DNA from: Aculops lycopersici
Lineage: Eukaryota; Arthropoda; Arachnida; Trombidiformes; Eriophyidae
NCBI GenBank assembly: GCA_015350385.1
Contig: WNKI01000002.1
Span: 7,183,165-7,247,164 of the forward strand
Length of the DNA: 64,000 nucleotides
Reading direction: 5' to 3'
Positions 1 to 11,800 of this stretch are shown here, one piece after another. Both the position numbers and the translations under genes were made by a program. The notes beneath the pieces are model-generated. The model was given only the letters and a program-made list of their open reading frames with translations, was not told where the DNA came from and ran no database searches. Every line of letters begins with the position of its first letter. Positions within the stretch are counted from its first letter, which is position 1.

Positions 1-208
1 GGCTGTGAGCCAATATCCTCGTCGTCCTGTCCATCGCCGCTATTTTCGCTCTCACTATAACCAGCTGCGTCCTCCTCGAGGTTCCATGACGTCACTTGCT
101 GTTGGCCAAGCTGCTGATTGGCCAACCGCTGGTGCTGCTCCCATTGTCGCTGGGCGGCGGCCAACTTCCGGCGCTTCGCTACTTCCTGTTCGGCCAGTTG
201 GTAGACTT
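1..208 (-). CDS. Ig-domain surface protein, exon 3 (partial, runs off the left edge)
   Basis: The minus strand is open in one frame from base 208 to the window edge, about 69 codons. It encodes a charged, glutamine-rich stretch: VYQLAEQEVAKRRKLAAAQR, then a QQ-rich segment, then an acidic, serine-rich end (EEDAAGYSESENSGDGQDD). The acceptor is the AG at 210-209. The exon therefore begins with two bases that complete the single base left by exon 2, which ends at 4229 in phase 1, and the joined codon is GAA. The other nearby AG would create an immediate in-frame TAG. This is what I expect for the segment after the second Ig domain: a juxtamembrane or linker region. No membrane segment is visible, so the gene must continue beyond the window. 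The assignment rests on phase, strand, codon quality and absence of stops, not on homology. Confidence 0.6.
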
Positions 209-3200
209 CTATTCTCGGTGAGTCAGTAAGTGAGAGTTGAAGTGGTAAGTTCAGTTGGTTGGTTGGAGGTTAAGTGATTGGTTAGTATTTATTGATTTGG
301 ATTATATATATTTATTTATTTAATTCCATTAATTGACTGCTGAGGATTCGAATTGATTCCCACCAAGCGGACGGCTCAATTTGTAGTCGCCCCGCAGCGC
401 GTCTCCTTGTAGCCGACTGAGCCAGAAGCGAGTCAAGTGCTGGGTTTCTCCCTTGAGTTGCTGCAAACTGGTCCGTCACGTAGGCACTATGCCTCTCGAC
501 GGAAGTCTAATTGATTTTGATTATGCTAATGGTCAGCAAATTGAAGAACCACTTGGCGCCCTTGGACGAGTCGAGCAATAGACCCATCCGCTTCCTCTAC
601 AGACGCCAATCTTGCAGCTGATGAAAATTTCACTGGCATTTTCTCGACCTAACGGTTGAGACAGAAGCGAAAGAAGTTTCGATTTTGAGCGCAAGAATCT
701 GTCGCAAAATGGCGACAGATTGAGCGCCACCCTCGCTTCCGGTTCGCAGAGTTGAGCGACTCAAACTGAACTTGAGTCTCGAGCTCAAATGCAAGTTGAA
801 TCGAGGGGAACTCGCTCATTCTATAGCTTAACAGTGGGAGTTGCTCACTCACAGTTACGTAACCAGAACTGAGGACAAAATAAACGACCAGCCTAGTCGA
901 GTAGTCGGGAGAGCAGCTGGCAGCAATAGAGACAAACAAGGCTTCGAGGCGAAGAGGAATCCAGAATCTAGTTTCGCCATTCCAAATGCCAGAATTAATA
1001 TGCAAATCAGCGCAATTTGAGCGGCCACGGCATTGCAGTCGAAGCCACTTGTTTGTTCTCCTTCCTCTTTCCGTTGAGTTCTGCTCGCTTGCCAAAACCG
1101 GAAACTTGATGCTAGCCTCAATTCAGTGAGAGTGAAATAGCGACTAGCGTAGCCCCAAACTTTTGGCTAGTTGAACAAATGGCAAGACCTAACCTGCAGA
1201 CGCAATCAATTCATTGCGTCAGCAGAATGAATGCGCTAAATTGGAAGCCAACAAAAGGAGGAGATTGAGTTGATTTAATTGCGGCCAACCGGGAGGTTGG
1301 CGAAAATTTGGGGGCTGACAAAAGTAACGCTGCTCATCAGCATTTAGCATGAAGACGATGAGGACGAGGACGTTTTGAATGCCAACTCAGTCTCCTCTTT
1401 TGAAGTTGAGGTGGGATTTTGGAATTCCGAGCTGGGAAAAGGAAAAGGGGAAAGAGAAAGAGATAGAGATAGAGATAGAGAAAAAGCGAGAAAAAGCGTG
1501 GCCAAGACGACAAACGAGCGCCATGAATTTAAATGAAGCCTCCAGTCCAACTTTACAAACTTTTATTTGTGTCTTTGGGGCGACCGCAACACACGCTTTT
1601 GCGTTGCTGAGCGCCCAGCGATTAGAGGCGCCTAGTTGCGTTGAGTCGCTAGGCGCACAGTTTCATTCAACTTACACGGAAGTGGAAGACGAAGAGAAGC
1701 GTTAATGTTTTATCTACCAGAAGCAAAATAAAAGTGTGGAAAATTTGCCGCTAGCTTGAAAGTGTCATCGCTACCCTCGTCGCAACGTTACGTGATGCAT
1801 GCTATTGAAAGCCGAAGCAGCAACAACAAGAGGAAGAAAACGCTAATGACAAATTGAATGGACCGCTGGGCTCATTTTTGATCTAACGTTTAGTGGATTT
1901 TTATCATCTCATTTCATCTCATCATTTTCCTAACGCCGCTCGCCTACGCCGCAGTCGTCGTCGTCCTATGAGATTTGAGCTGCCAAATTTGGTCGTTTGC
2001 TAAGTTATACAAGAGGAATATAAAGATAATTTTTCTCCTCTGAGCCTCGCAAAAGTAAGCGAGTTTTGGTTAATGGACGGCGCAGATTTCGTTGCGTTAC
2101 CGAGGCGAGACGAGAGTACCGACACGCCCTCTATGGAAATGAGTCCGATCGGTCGGCCGTTTGAATGCTCGGCCACGACACAAGTGCCGCGAGTTTCTGT
2201 ATGAGGGATGAGCTTGCCACCCCGAGGTTAATAGAGCCATTTGTATGATTATAACGCGCAATACTCATTGCAAATCATCTCGTTTTGCTGCGACTCGACT
2301 GTAAGCTAGCCAAACGGAGATGTCGTAAGTTCAGTAGGCCGGCGCCTAATGCGAATGTAAATGGGAATTCAATTGCTCGTGGCCGTTTCCCGTCGCTTGT
2401 TGCCCGAGAGGAGAGACAGTCCAAGTTGCTAGTGTTTTGGTCTGTCTCTATGCCTGTCGGTCTGCGTGTCCTTCGCTGTGGTAAGTTGCTATTGGTGGTG
2501 GCCAACACACAGGAACAACTTTAGTCGCTGTTGAGAACCCATTACATAACAAGCTGTTAGTTGGGCGGCTAGAAAAGGGGGGAGACCCGCTCCAGATTGA
2601 GGGAACAACGGCGATGGCAGCGGCAGTGGTGGTGGCGACGGCTAAGCCAAATGTCTAAAATACAACCACCAAAGGAAGGGAGAAATCTCGACTTGCCGGC
2701 CACTTGCGGCCATAATTATATTCAATTTGGGGCCTGTCGAACCGGAAGCAGCCGGCCGGCTTGCGGGCCAGTAGCCTTTCTCACAGAGGACTGAAGCACA
2801 AAATGCTTGCCTAAGAGAGAAGGAGTGAGGTTGGCACGCTTACGCTCTTATCTGCAAGCTCTTATCGCAGACCTTCCATTTCGTTCCGTTCGAACCAACC
2901 GACTCTTGCTCAAGCGCTGGGCCACGCTCCGGGGCAAGAGGAAGAGACGCTTTACGCAATGCTACTCAAGTGGCCTCCTCTCTGGCAACTAGCCAGATAG
3001 CTAGCTGGTAGATGGAGGCTAATGAGCGATCAGATCCATTGCCCTTGCCCGTTTCTCAGGAATTATTCCGCCACGCGCTCAAGTCAGTGGTTGGGCGACA
3101 AATCACGCCGACAACGACGATCGTTAGCCAAGGAAAGTGAGTCGCTCGCTCTAAATCCACCTAAGGTAAGAGAGAGAGAGACGCGGGGAAAATTCATGAG

Positions 3201-4228
3201 CAAGCCGTCGAGATTTACTAGCGCCAGGTGAGTTGGTTGCACCACCAACTTGCGATAGCAGTAGATGCACAAGAGATTGGCTCGAGCGACAAGCAAAAGT
3301 AGCTAGTGGGTAGTTGGATTTGCAGAGAGAAGGCAAAGATCAGACCGAATGAACGTTAATCTGCTGGCCGGATATTGACTGGCCGGCCAGGTGACCAATC
3401 AAGCATCTAATTAAATGTCGCGACTTCCGCTCTGGTGTCTGCTCTTTTGGTTGAGCCTCGACCAAGAGTTCAGGTCATTGGGTTGCCTTTAGTTCGTGAT
3501 CATTACGAATCGTAGCCGAGGAGCCAGTGAATCAAATCTAAAGCAAACTTGGTCCATTCGAGTCGAGACTAGAGTCAGTCAGTTTAGTCTCCTCAATCCC
3601 TTGGATGGCGAGTGGAAGTTAGCCGACGGGTGGCCACACAGCAAATTGAATGAGCCAAACTGATCATATCAGCTGGACAAACTGACCAACACCAGGGATA
3701 GTGGTGGTAGTCGCAGTAGCTAGAGCAAACTCTGATCATCAACTATGATCTGGAAACTCCAATTTGGTGCAAGTCTAGTTGGCTAGCCAGTTGAATTGAG
3801 CAAAGTCGCTTGACGCTCGCCAAGCAACTTGCAAGTTGCAAGCCCAGCAGCCTAGTTATTAGTTTGCTGTCGGCCGCTACTAACTCTACTGGCCAACGGT
3901 TGTGTATCAGGAAGTTAAGCTCCCCTCGCTACGTGCCTATGGATAAATTATCTGCAGACTTATGAATTTGCCGTGGTGCACTGAGCCAGAGGAACCAGTG
4001 GGCCTCTCGGCCACTCGAGCCACGTGGCTTTGGTTCAAATGGAGCGACTTGGTTGCTGACAAAATGTCAGCCAGAAACGACGACTACGACGATGGAGACG
4101 AAAAAAGAGACAGAATGAGCTGACATCACCGAACCTTCGGTAGGTGAATTGACTTGAAAGGGGGAGAAGAAAGATGGCAGCCGAGAGGGGGGGCGGAAAA
4201 ATCTGAAAAAGGGAAACAGGAAACTTAC
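209..4228 (-). other. Intron 2 of the Ig-domain gene
   Basis: Four kilobases lie between the GTAAGT donor of exon 2 (minus strand, 4228-4223) and the acceptor at 210-209. I see no convincing coding exon on either strand. A short AG-rich tract lies near 1440-1495. A donor-like CAGGTGAG occurs on the plus strand at 3225-3232, antisense to this gene. The remainder is cryptically simple sequence with many CTAGC and GCCGG words. Confidence 0.5.
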
Positions 4229-5836
4229 CCTCTTCGTTGATGTTGATTCGCTTGCGCGACTCAAACTCGGTGCCTGTGATTTCCAAGTGGCACTCGAAGG
4301 ACATGCGCTGGTTTCGCTTATAAGTGAGCACAGTGTTTGCCGATGATGAGCTCGTCAGGTAATTTGGAGGTGGCGGGGGCGGAAGTAGTGATGTCGTCAT
4401 GGGATTTGGCTGCGAGCTGCGCGGCCCAACTCCAGCCAGCGGACCGCCGCCACCCAACACTGGCGTCATCATTGAGCTTGGCGCCTCTAGGCTCACATTT
4501 AGTGCGACCGTTGCGCTGAGTGTAACATCGAATAAAGTGATCATGCTTCCGCTTTCACTTCCGGCGGATGTTCCCAGTTGATTCTCGCCGTAATAATCTA
4601 GCATGTTTACTTGGTATGGTCTCACGTGCACGGTACTCGACTCGTGCAAATACTGAGCTATGGACTCGGAGTCTCGCTTCACCAATAACATCATCACAGG
4701 TCTTGGCGTCACTTGGCTCGCGTGGCAGGTAAAGTGGTGCAATTGGATCATGTGCTTGGGCCTCAGCGAGTCCATTTTCTTGGCTTGTTGCTTTGACTTG
4801 CCACTAACACTGCCGCTGCTGCTGCTGCTGCTGCTGCTTATACTAGCTTGGCGCTGAGCAAGGATCCAATTGGCAATGGGATGCACGGAACTCTCACTGA
4901 CCACCTGTCGCCTTCTCCTCCGTCTACCTGTGGCTGGCCGCCTTGTTATTGGCCGACCGTCGTGAGTGTAGACCACCTTTGTATTGGATAAACCACTATC
5001 AGCACCCAGGTCATTATTACTATTATTATTAGTGTAGCCATTGGCGCTTGACGTAAGCAAGGTGGGCGGCGCCATTGTGTTGCCCATCACAATTCCATTG
5101 TTTGGCGGGCGCACAACCGCCGCGTTGCTGGCGTATCCTTTAAACTGCGTTGGGCTTGCCTTTTGGTTGGCCTGATACTGTTGATGTTGCGAGGTTCCTG
5201 CAGGACCGCCAAGTTGCGGTCCCGCCACTAAAGGATCCGTGCGAAGTCGGCTTTGCAGCGGCGTTGGTGGCGTAAAAGTAAGCTGATGTTGTTGCGCAAC
5301 AACATTGAACGCCGATTGAGCAGGTGGTCCCATCAACATCATGCTCGACTGGGGCGGCGGCGGGTAAATTTTGTGCTCAAAGGTAAACTGTTTAGGTGGC
5401 TGGTACATGACCAAACTTGATTGGCGAGAATCTTGTCCATCGAAGGAGCTAACGACGCAAGTGTAGGCACCTGTGAGATTCATTGATAGTCGTCTAATCA
5501 GCAGCGACCTGTACCTTTTCATTGGATCATGGGGATCTGAAACGAATGTCATATTAACAAGTGGCTTTATCCAATCGGCAAAGTAGCGACTTCCCAACTC
5601 AGGAAGCCATTGGTAGAATGGTTCAGATTCCTTATTTTTGAACCACCTAATGGAGAGGCGCTCGTCTTTTTCCGGCTGATAGTCGTAGTCGCAATCGAAT
5701 AGGATTGGTTTGGTCAGATCCTGTTGCTGCTGCTGCAGTAAATGCGATCCATTGCTTCCAATGCCATTGGAGCTTTGTATGGTTTGCAGTGTGATTGGCA
5801 CAAAGGGAGGTACGCGGAAGTTGGTTATGTGTAAAG
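4229..5836 (-). CDS. Ig-domain (beat-like) secreted or cell-surface protein, exon 2
   Basis: This large exon carries nearly all of the recognisable protein. With exon 1 joined, residues ~39-175 form a V-type Ig domain. Its core is the Cys87-Cys165 pair (FDCDYDY and GAYTCVVSS), Trp103 in SIRWFKN, and a PFYQWLPELG segment typical of arthropod beat-like Ig proteins. After it comes about 220 residues of low-complexity Pro/Gln/Asn/Ser sequence with a six-arginine cluster near residue 345 and a poly-Ser run. A second, divergent Ig-like unit follows, with Cys409 (FTCHAS) and Cys554 (SFECHLEITG). The acceptor is the AG at 5838-5837 and the exon starts in phase 1. It ends at 4229 before a GTAAGT donor, again in phase 1. 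Proteins of this type act in cell adhesion or axon guidance; that role is inferred from the fold. The family name is a recollection, so a different arthropod Ig family is possible. Confidence 0.75.
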
Positions 5837-8800
5837 CTGATAGATCGTTGGTTTGTTGGGCGAAATGATGCGTTCGTTGTTGAGGTAGAGGAGGTTAGTA
5901 TTTGTGCGGGGCATTAAGCTTTTGTGGATTTAGTGATATTGTGGTTTAATTTGATTCCAAGCTTGGTTTACAAATTACCTGGTAGGTGGTTATTTGTGGT
6001 AAAAGTGGACGAGAATAAAGGAGAATGGAAGAGAGTAGAATGAAAGAGTAGGAGAACAATAACCAATCTGCTGGCGACAACCTGCTGCTCATTAGTCTGG
6101 CCTCAACGGAAGCGCATCGGCCAACAACAATGTGGCAAGCTAGCGAGATAAGATCTTTTCTCGCATTCAATTTGTGCGCCAGCAAATGCAGCGCCCATTC
6201 TGCTCGCTCTCCTCTGCCCGCCAGGTAAGCTGATTAATCTTGACGCGGCGGGCAGTGAGTGAGCTAGTTAGGCTTACTTTCACCACCAACGCCAACGCCA
6301 ACGCCACCGCTACTGACGACGACGACCATCGGCACAATAATGTAACGATAATAATATTCATGCAAGAAACTCGGTGGCCGGTGAATATATGCGTTAACAT
6401 TTTGCCTCTGTCTCTGTCCATTGTGGTGCCACTACTACTAATACTACTGCCACCACCAATGCAACTACAACTGCTGCTCATTCGAATGCAATCAAGTGTG
6501 ATGTGTAACTTCATTCACTGGCTTTGCATTTGTTTGATACCTCAGTCGTAGTCTCACTTTCTTCGCTCGCCCGGCGACGTCTTTACTTTGACTCACCAAG
6601 AGGGAGAGAGAGACCCACCGAATTTGCACTCTTGGCTCAGACTGCGAGACTCACTTTGATGAAATGAAACCGGATGTAAGCGGCAAAGAGACTAGACTTC
6701 TTTACTCACTGAGCTTCTTGGAGGTGGGGAGTCGGCGAGCGCATAGCGACTCGGTGGCCATGTAGCGGCTGGTTGAACGCACGAGGGACTTGTGATTTTA
6801 TATAAGCGTGTATTTGCTCAGCTGATTTCTAGTCACATGGTGATCAGCTAGTGTGACTTAAAGCCCGAGAATCTCCATCCCTCTTTCTCATTTGCTTGCT
6901 CTTCACGTTCTCCTTTGTGGCGCTTCTCTATCTCTAGCTCCCACTCTACTCTTTCCTTTAAGTTTTTCCAGCTTCCGCTATCGGCGCAACCACCGCAACC
7001 ACTGCCGCCGTCACTACTTCCATTGCCAGCGACACCATTGCAGTTTCCGGAAACTAGCTCCTTCTCTTTCAAGAGGCTCATAATATCTCGCAAGTTGGTT
7101 CAAATCGATCGATTTGCTAGCTCTTGCTAGTCGCTCAGTTATTACCCAAATCTGGCCTAATGTTTTCTCTCTCTCTCTCTCTTGTTCCACACTCGAGAGC
7201 CGAGCCTTTAGATAGACAAGTTGGTAACTCATACCCGGCAAGACGAACACAGGTAGCTGGCTAGCTAATTTGCACATTCCACTCTCTCTCTCTCTCTCTC
7301 TCTCAGGTGAGCTCTCTCCCTCCTTTTCTTTGCAATCCTCGAGGGGTTCACTTGGAGGAAATAAAAAGAGAGCAGAGGTAGACGAGCAAAGTGCAGGGGC
7401 TAGTTGTAGGTGCACCAACGACGACGTCCATGTTGTGTGATGAATCATTGCAGATAACAACGAAGAGCAGTCACTTTGGTGTCCCCCTCTTTTTCGGGCG
7501 CCCCACAAACAAAAAGCCTGGCCTTCTTGTCGGCCTCGTGGGCAACCGGGAGACAGAGGGGGCAAAAAACACACTGTGTTTCGCAGTCAGTTGCCAGTCA
7601 GTCAGCTAGTTTGCCGTGGACATAGTAATAAAAGTCGAGATGAGATAGCTAATGTGTTTTGGTTAGGTTCAGTAGCATGGGGTTGCAAAAGAGCTCTTTG
7701 GCTGGTGGCAACGGCCATAGCGGCTCCCTAAAGCTAGCGAGTTTTCCTTATACTTTCATTCATCATTCACCAGTCGCTAGCCAGTAAACTGCAGCTAGCT
7801 ACTCTCTCAGCCGTGTGCTGGCCACTTGCAGTGCAACTACCTACACCACCACTGGCCAGCAAAATCCCCGAGGCGCCACATCCGGTGACTGCTGGGGTAA
7901 TCCATTGTTGCTCGCCGGCTAGCTCGCTCGCTCGCTTCTAAGTTTCGACCCACCAACCAGATGGAAGGCGCTCCAGTTTCAGGTGGTTTGTTGCAGAACT
8001 TGCCAACGCGACCCGCTTGCGGTGGTAATAAGTCATAATAAGCCAGCGAGTAACCGGCAACTCGGCGCCACTACAACCAACGGCGTCCGCTTACGCGTAT
8101 AATTGTTATTCATTGCCAAGCGTCGTCCAGCTAGCTGGCGATCTAGCCCAGCGACTAGCTCGCCACGTGCTGTCATCATGAGAGAACTGGTTAACTAAAC
8201 AATTGCAATGGAGAGACAACAGTAAAAACAGTAACCACCAACACGATGATGACAAAACTCGCGCGCGCATACCCAAGTTTTGCTGGCTAATGGTAGCTGG
8301 GCTAAACATCATTTTTCATCGCTACTATCAAGTTTAGTGTTGTCTTGCCACTGCTTTTGCTAGCCGAGTTGGCGGGATACTAAAAACAAACAAACAAACG
8401 GGCACACAAAGGCCATTGTGTTTAATTTTCGCGCCTTGAAACTCTCGATGCTGTTGCTGCTCATGGGCAACGGACTGAGTAGCTCGTTTAGCATGGCAAT
8501 CCGAGCAATGGGGTCCAACTCGTGCCAGCTCACCTCGTCGAGCAACGGACTTTACTGTTTACTGCTTAACACTTGGATGCGCTCGTCAATCGTCGCGCAG
8601 GCCGTCGCTTTTGCAGGTTAGTCTGGCGGAGGTCGTGGCTGAAGTGGCAATCGCATCATTAACAGCAGCAGCAGAAGCGGCTATAGCAACACTAACCTGC
8701 CCATCGTAAATAGGCCAATAGACTCAAGCACTTCAATGCTCTTGAGCTTGAAGTTGAGGTTGCGGCCAGACGACGACGACGACTAGTCGCTTAACTCAGA

Positions 8801-11800
8801 ATGTTTATCGAGTGGATGGTGTTGCAATAATCGACCGACTAGTCGCATTAGCGCTGAAAGAACAACATTGGCTAGCCAGTGGACGCCGGAAGTGGACGCC
8901 ACGAGAACACACCTGTCGGCAGCTTAGGCTTAGGCAAACACGCGGCTCCAAATGACGATGATGATGATGGCGATAGTTGTGGTGTTGCTGAGTCAACAGA
9001 ACACAAGAGTATGATGTGAGCCAAAGTAGCCGTGCCACTAAAACACACACCAACGACATGCACATTAATGCTAAGCTGGAAACTCGATTGTCGTTGGCTG
9101 CGGTGAGGGAGCAGGTGAGATTTAAGGGCGAATAAAATTCACGTCCACTGGGAACAAGCGGCAAATTCACACCTGAAATCTTGTCCTGTGCACTTGGACT
9201 TGGGTATTTAGTGCGTCTGTTTGGTCTGTTGTAAAAGGGGCGCTAGATGTGCGGTAAGTTAGCACGAGGCACCTAGCGACACGTGCACAACTCACAACGG
9301 AAACTGGCCATAAACTCGGCATCAGCTTAGCACAGCCTAGCGTCGCTAGCGATAGCTTTCATTTTAAACAACTCCTCGTCGCTTATAAAATAGAATTCAA
9401 CTTAAATAAAAGTTGAGTTTCGATTAGGGACTCGATTGGTTGCCACGCGCAACTCGTCGTCTACTTCAAATGCAAGCCGCAAACAACAACAACAAGCAAT
9501 AGCAAACATACAACAAGTCCATCAGAAACTCCGATCGATTTCTATTGATGGGGTTGCCACTCAATGAAACTTGCTCGCTCATTTGGGTCTCATTCATCAC
9601 AGACAACTACGACAGATAGACGCAATAGACTGGCGAAAGGTGAGACGCGCTTGAGTTGCGAGTTACCAGTTTAGTGGCTTACTCTCCTCTCCTCTCTCCC
9701 TCTCAGCAACGTTCGTCTTTATGGGTAAGTGGCAACTCGTGTAGTTTCCGGTTGCTTGCTCTTTTTAGACTAGCAGTCTTCAGTAGTAATCGTCGTCGTT
9801 GGTGTCAGTTGCAGTGGCGGCGGCGGCGGCGGCGGCGACGTGTGTCGCCATTAGATTGATTACACTTTTAGTGGTGAGTTTACCCGGCGAAACTCTCACT
9901 TCCCGTCGTCCGTTTGAAGCGCGCGCTTTTATTCAAATCTTTTTGCCCGAATCCTCCTCGACCTCTTAATGCATTAGCGCCACTCTCCCCGGTCAGCTGC
10001 CCATTTTACTCGGCTTGGCTCGGCTCAACTCATTCGCTCGCCAACGACGACTTGTTCACAGTTTGCTAGTTCCGTGAAAATTTTGTGATGGCTCCAGAAT
10101 CCCAGGCGCTCGGTAATTTCTACGGCGACGCAATGGAGCTAGCGCTCTGCGTCCAGTTGTGTGTTGAATCTTGGATGGCAGATAAATCTCAGTTTGCCCG
10201 CGATTGTTTTCCCCGTTGCTTGCCCACTACCACTGCAGCCACTACTACTGCTCATTTCGCTAGTTTGCTATCGTTTAATGGATCTTCAAGAGTCCAACGA
10301 GTTTGGGGCGGCTTCAGTCATTCGGTTCCGCCACATTGGCCACTACAAGTCGCAAGTGAGCTCATAGCGCATAACACATGGTCCAACAAACGGAATCTGT
10401 GCCGCCAGTGGTAGTAGCGGAAGCAGCAGCAAGTGGTTGCTGCTTGCGTCGACGCTGAGCCCAATGGGCTTATAATGAGCGCCAATGGCAAAACTGCCCC
10501 GGGGTAATGGGAAACAATAACAAATCATCGCTTCTCATCCAGATTCAACTCGTTTGCTCGCCCACCATCTAGCCTATGAGGATGCGAGCCTATGACTTTG
10601 AGTTCAAGTTAGAGGCTCCTCTATGGCGCATCGCTGTGCCTCAACTTGACTTGACTCGACTCGCCTTGAGGCTAATGTGTGGCTTCCATTTCGACCCTCG
10701 CATTCAACTCGCACTAAATGCAAGATACAACACGCAAATTTCAAACAGATTGTCTGTTTCCAAATTCCATGATCCATTGCTCGGCGCAAACCTCGTCTCT
10801 CGAGCTAACGGATGCTAGTTATTGTCTGTTTGTCTATCTGTCCGCCCGTCCGTCCGTTTGTCTGTCTGCTTATCGCGTTTGCTGCAGTTAGAAAGCTCGC
10901 CTCTAAACTGAGCTGATGCGATAGTCAGTTTGTCTATCGGTTGGTCTTTGCACTCGTGTTAATGTTTGATGCAACCATAACAATAAATAACCGTCGCTTA
11001 GTATGTTAAATTGCAAAACTTTCTCCCTTTCTCTCTTTCGTTGGAGAATCCAGCTTCCGAATTGCCGAGTCTAGTTCTAGTATCGCATCCTATCTTCTCG
11101 TTTCGTACCGTTTCATGCGCTCGCCAACTTCAAGCGCATGATATTGCAACAGACCGTGAGACTCAAAGTTCCAACTGCTCAGCTGACAGCAACAGCAACA
11201 ACAACGATGGTGACGTCGACGACGATGATGACAGCGACAACGAAAAATCGATTTGCCTCTCTAACGTAACTCTCACCGCTAAGCTTGGTTCCCACTTACA
11301 CATAACACCAACCCGCCGGCAGTTGGTCGCTTGGTAGCTAGCTAGCTAGCGAGCAGGCGACACCAAGGCGAAAGCAAAAGCGGGAGCTACAGCAACTACA
11401 ACAGCTTGACAAGTTTACACTTTTGCCGGCCTCAAAACCGGAAGATGGACTTGAATAGCTGATGAGCCAGCCAGCCGTTCGGCGCAGAGGCAAAAACGTC
11501 GTCGCTCTATGTGTGCTGCGGAACTATGTGCGCATAGAGGCGCACATAGCTCCGTTGGTGACGCTAGGCCCTCGCCTCGTGCGACAGCTGGACAGCGGAG
11601 TTTGAGCGCCACATACACAACTGCACACTCGACGGGCTGGGGAAAAGTTTAAACTTTTAAACCACCACCAAGACTAATGGTAGCAAGTGAGCGAGCAAAA
11701 ATGAGGAGGTGGGAGTTTGGCTTTTCTCCCTCTCTCTCTCTCTCTCTCTCAGGCCGTCGATCGAAGCATGCAATTGATTTCAAAATTCCATTGGGCCAGA

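Noticed and set aside
8106..8312. Signal-peptide-like frame on the minus strand as the first exon of the Ig gene
   Set aside because: It has no donor in phase 1. The exon at 15343-15229 has both a strong donor and the required phase.
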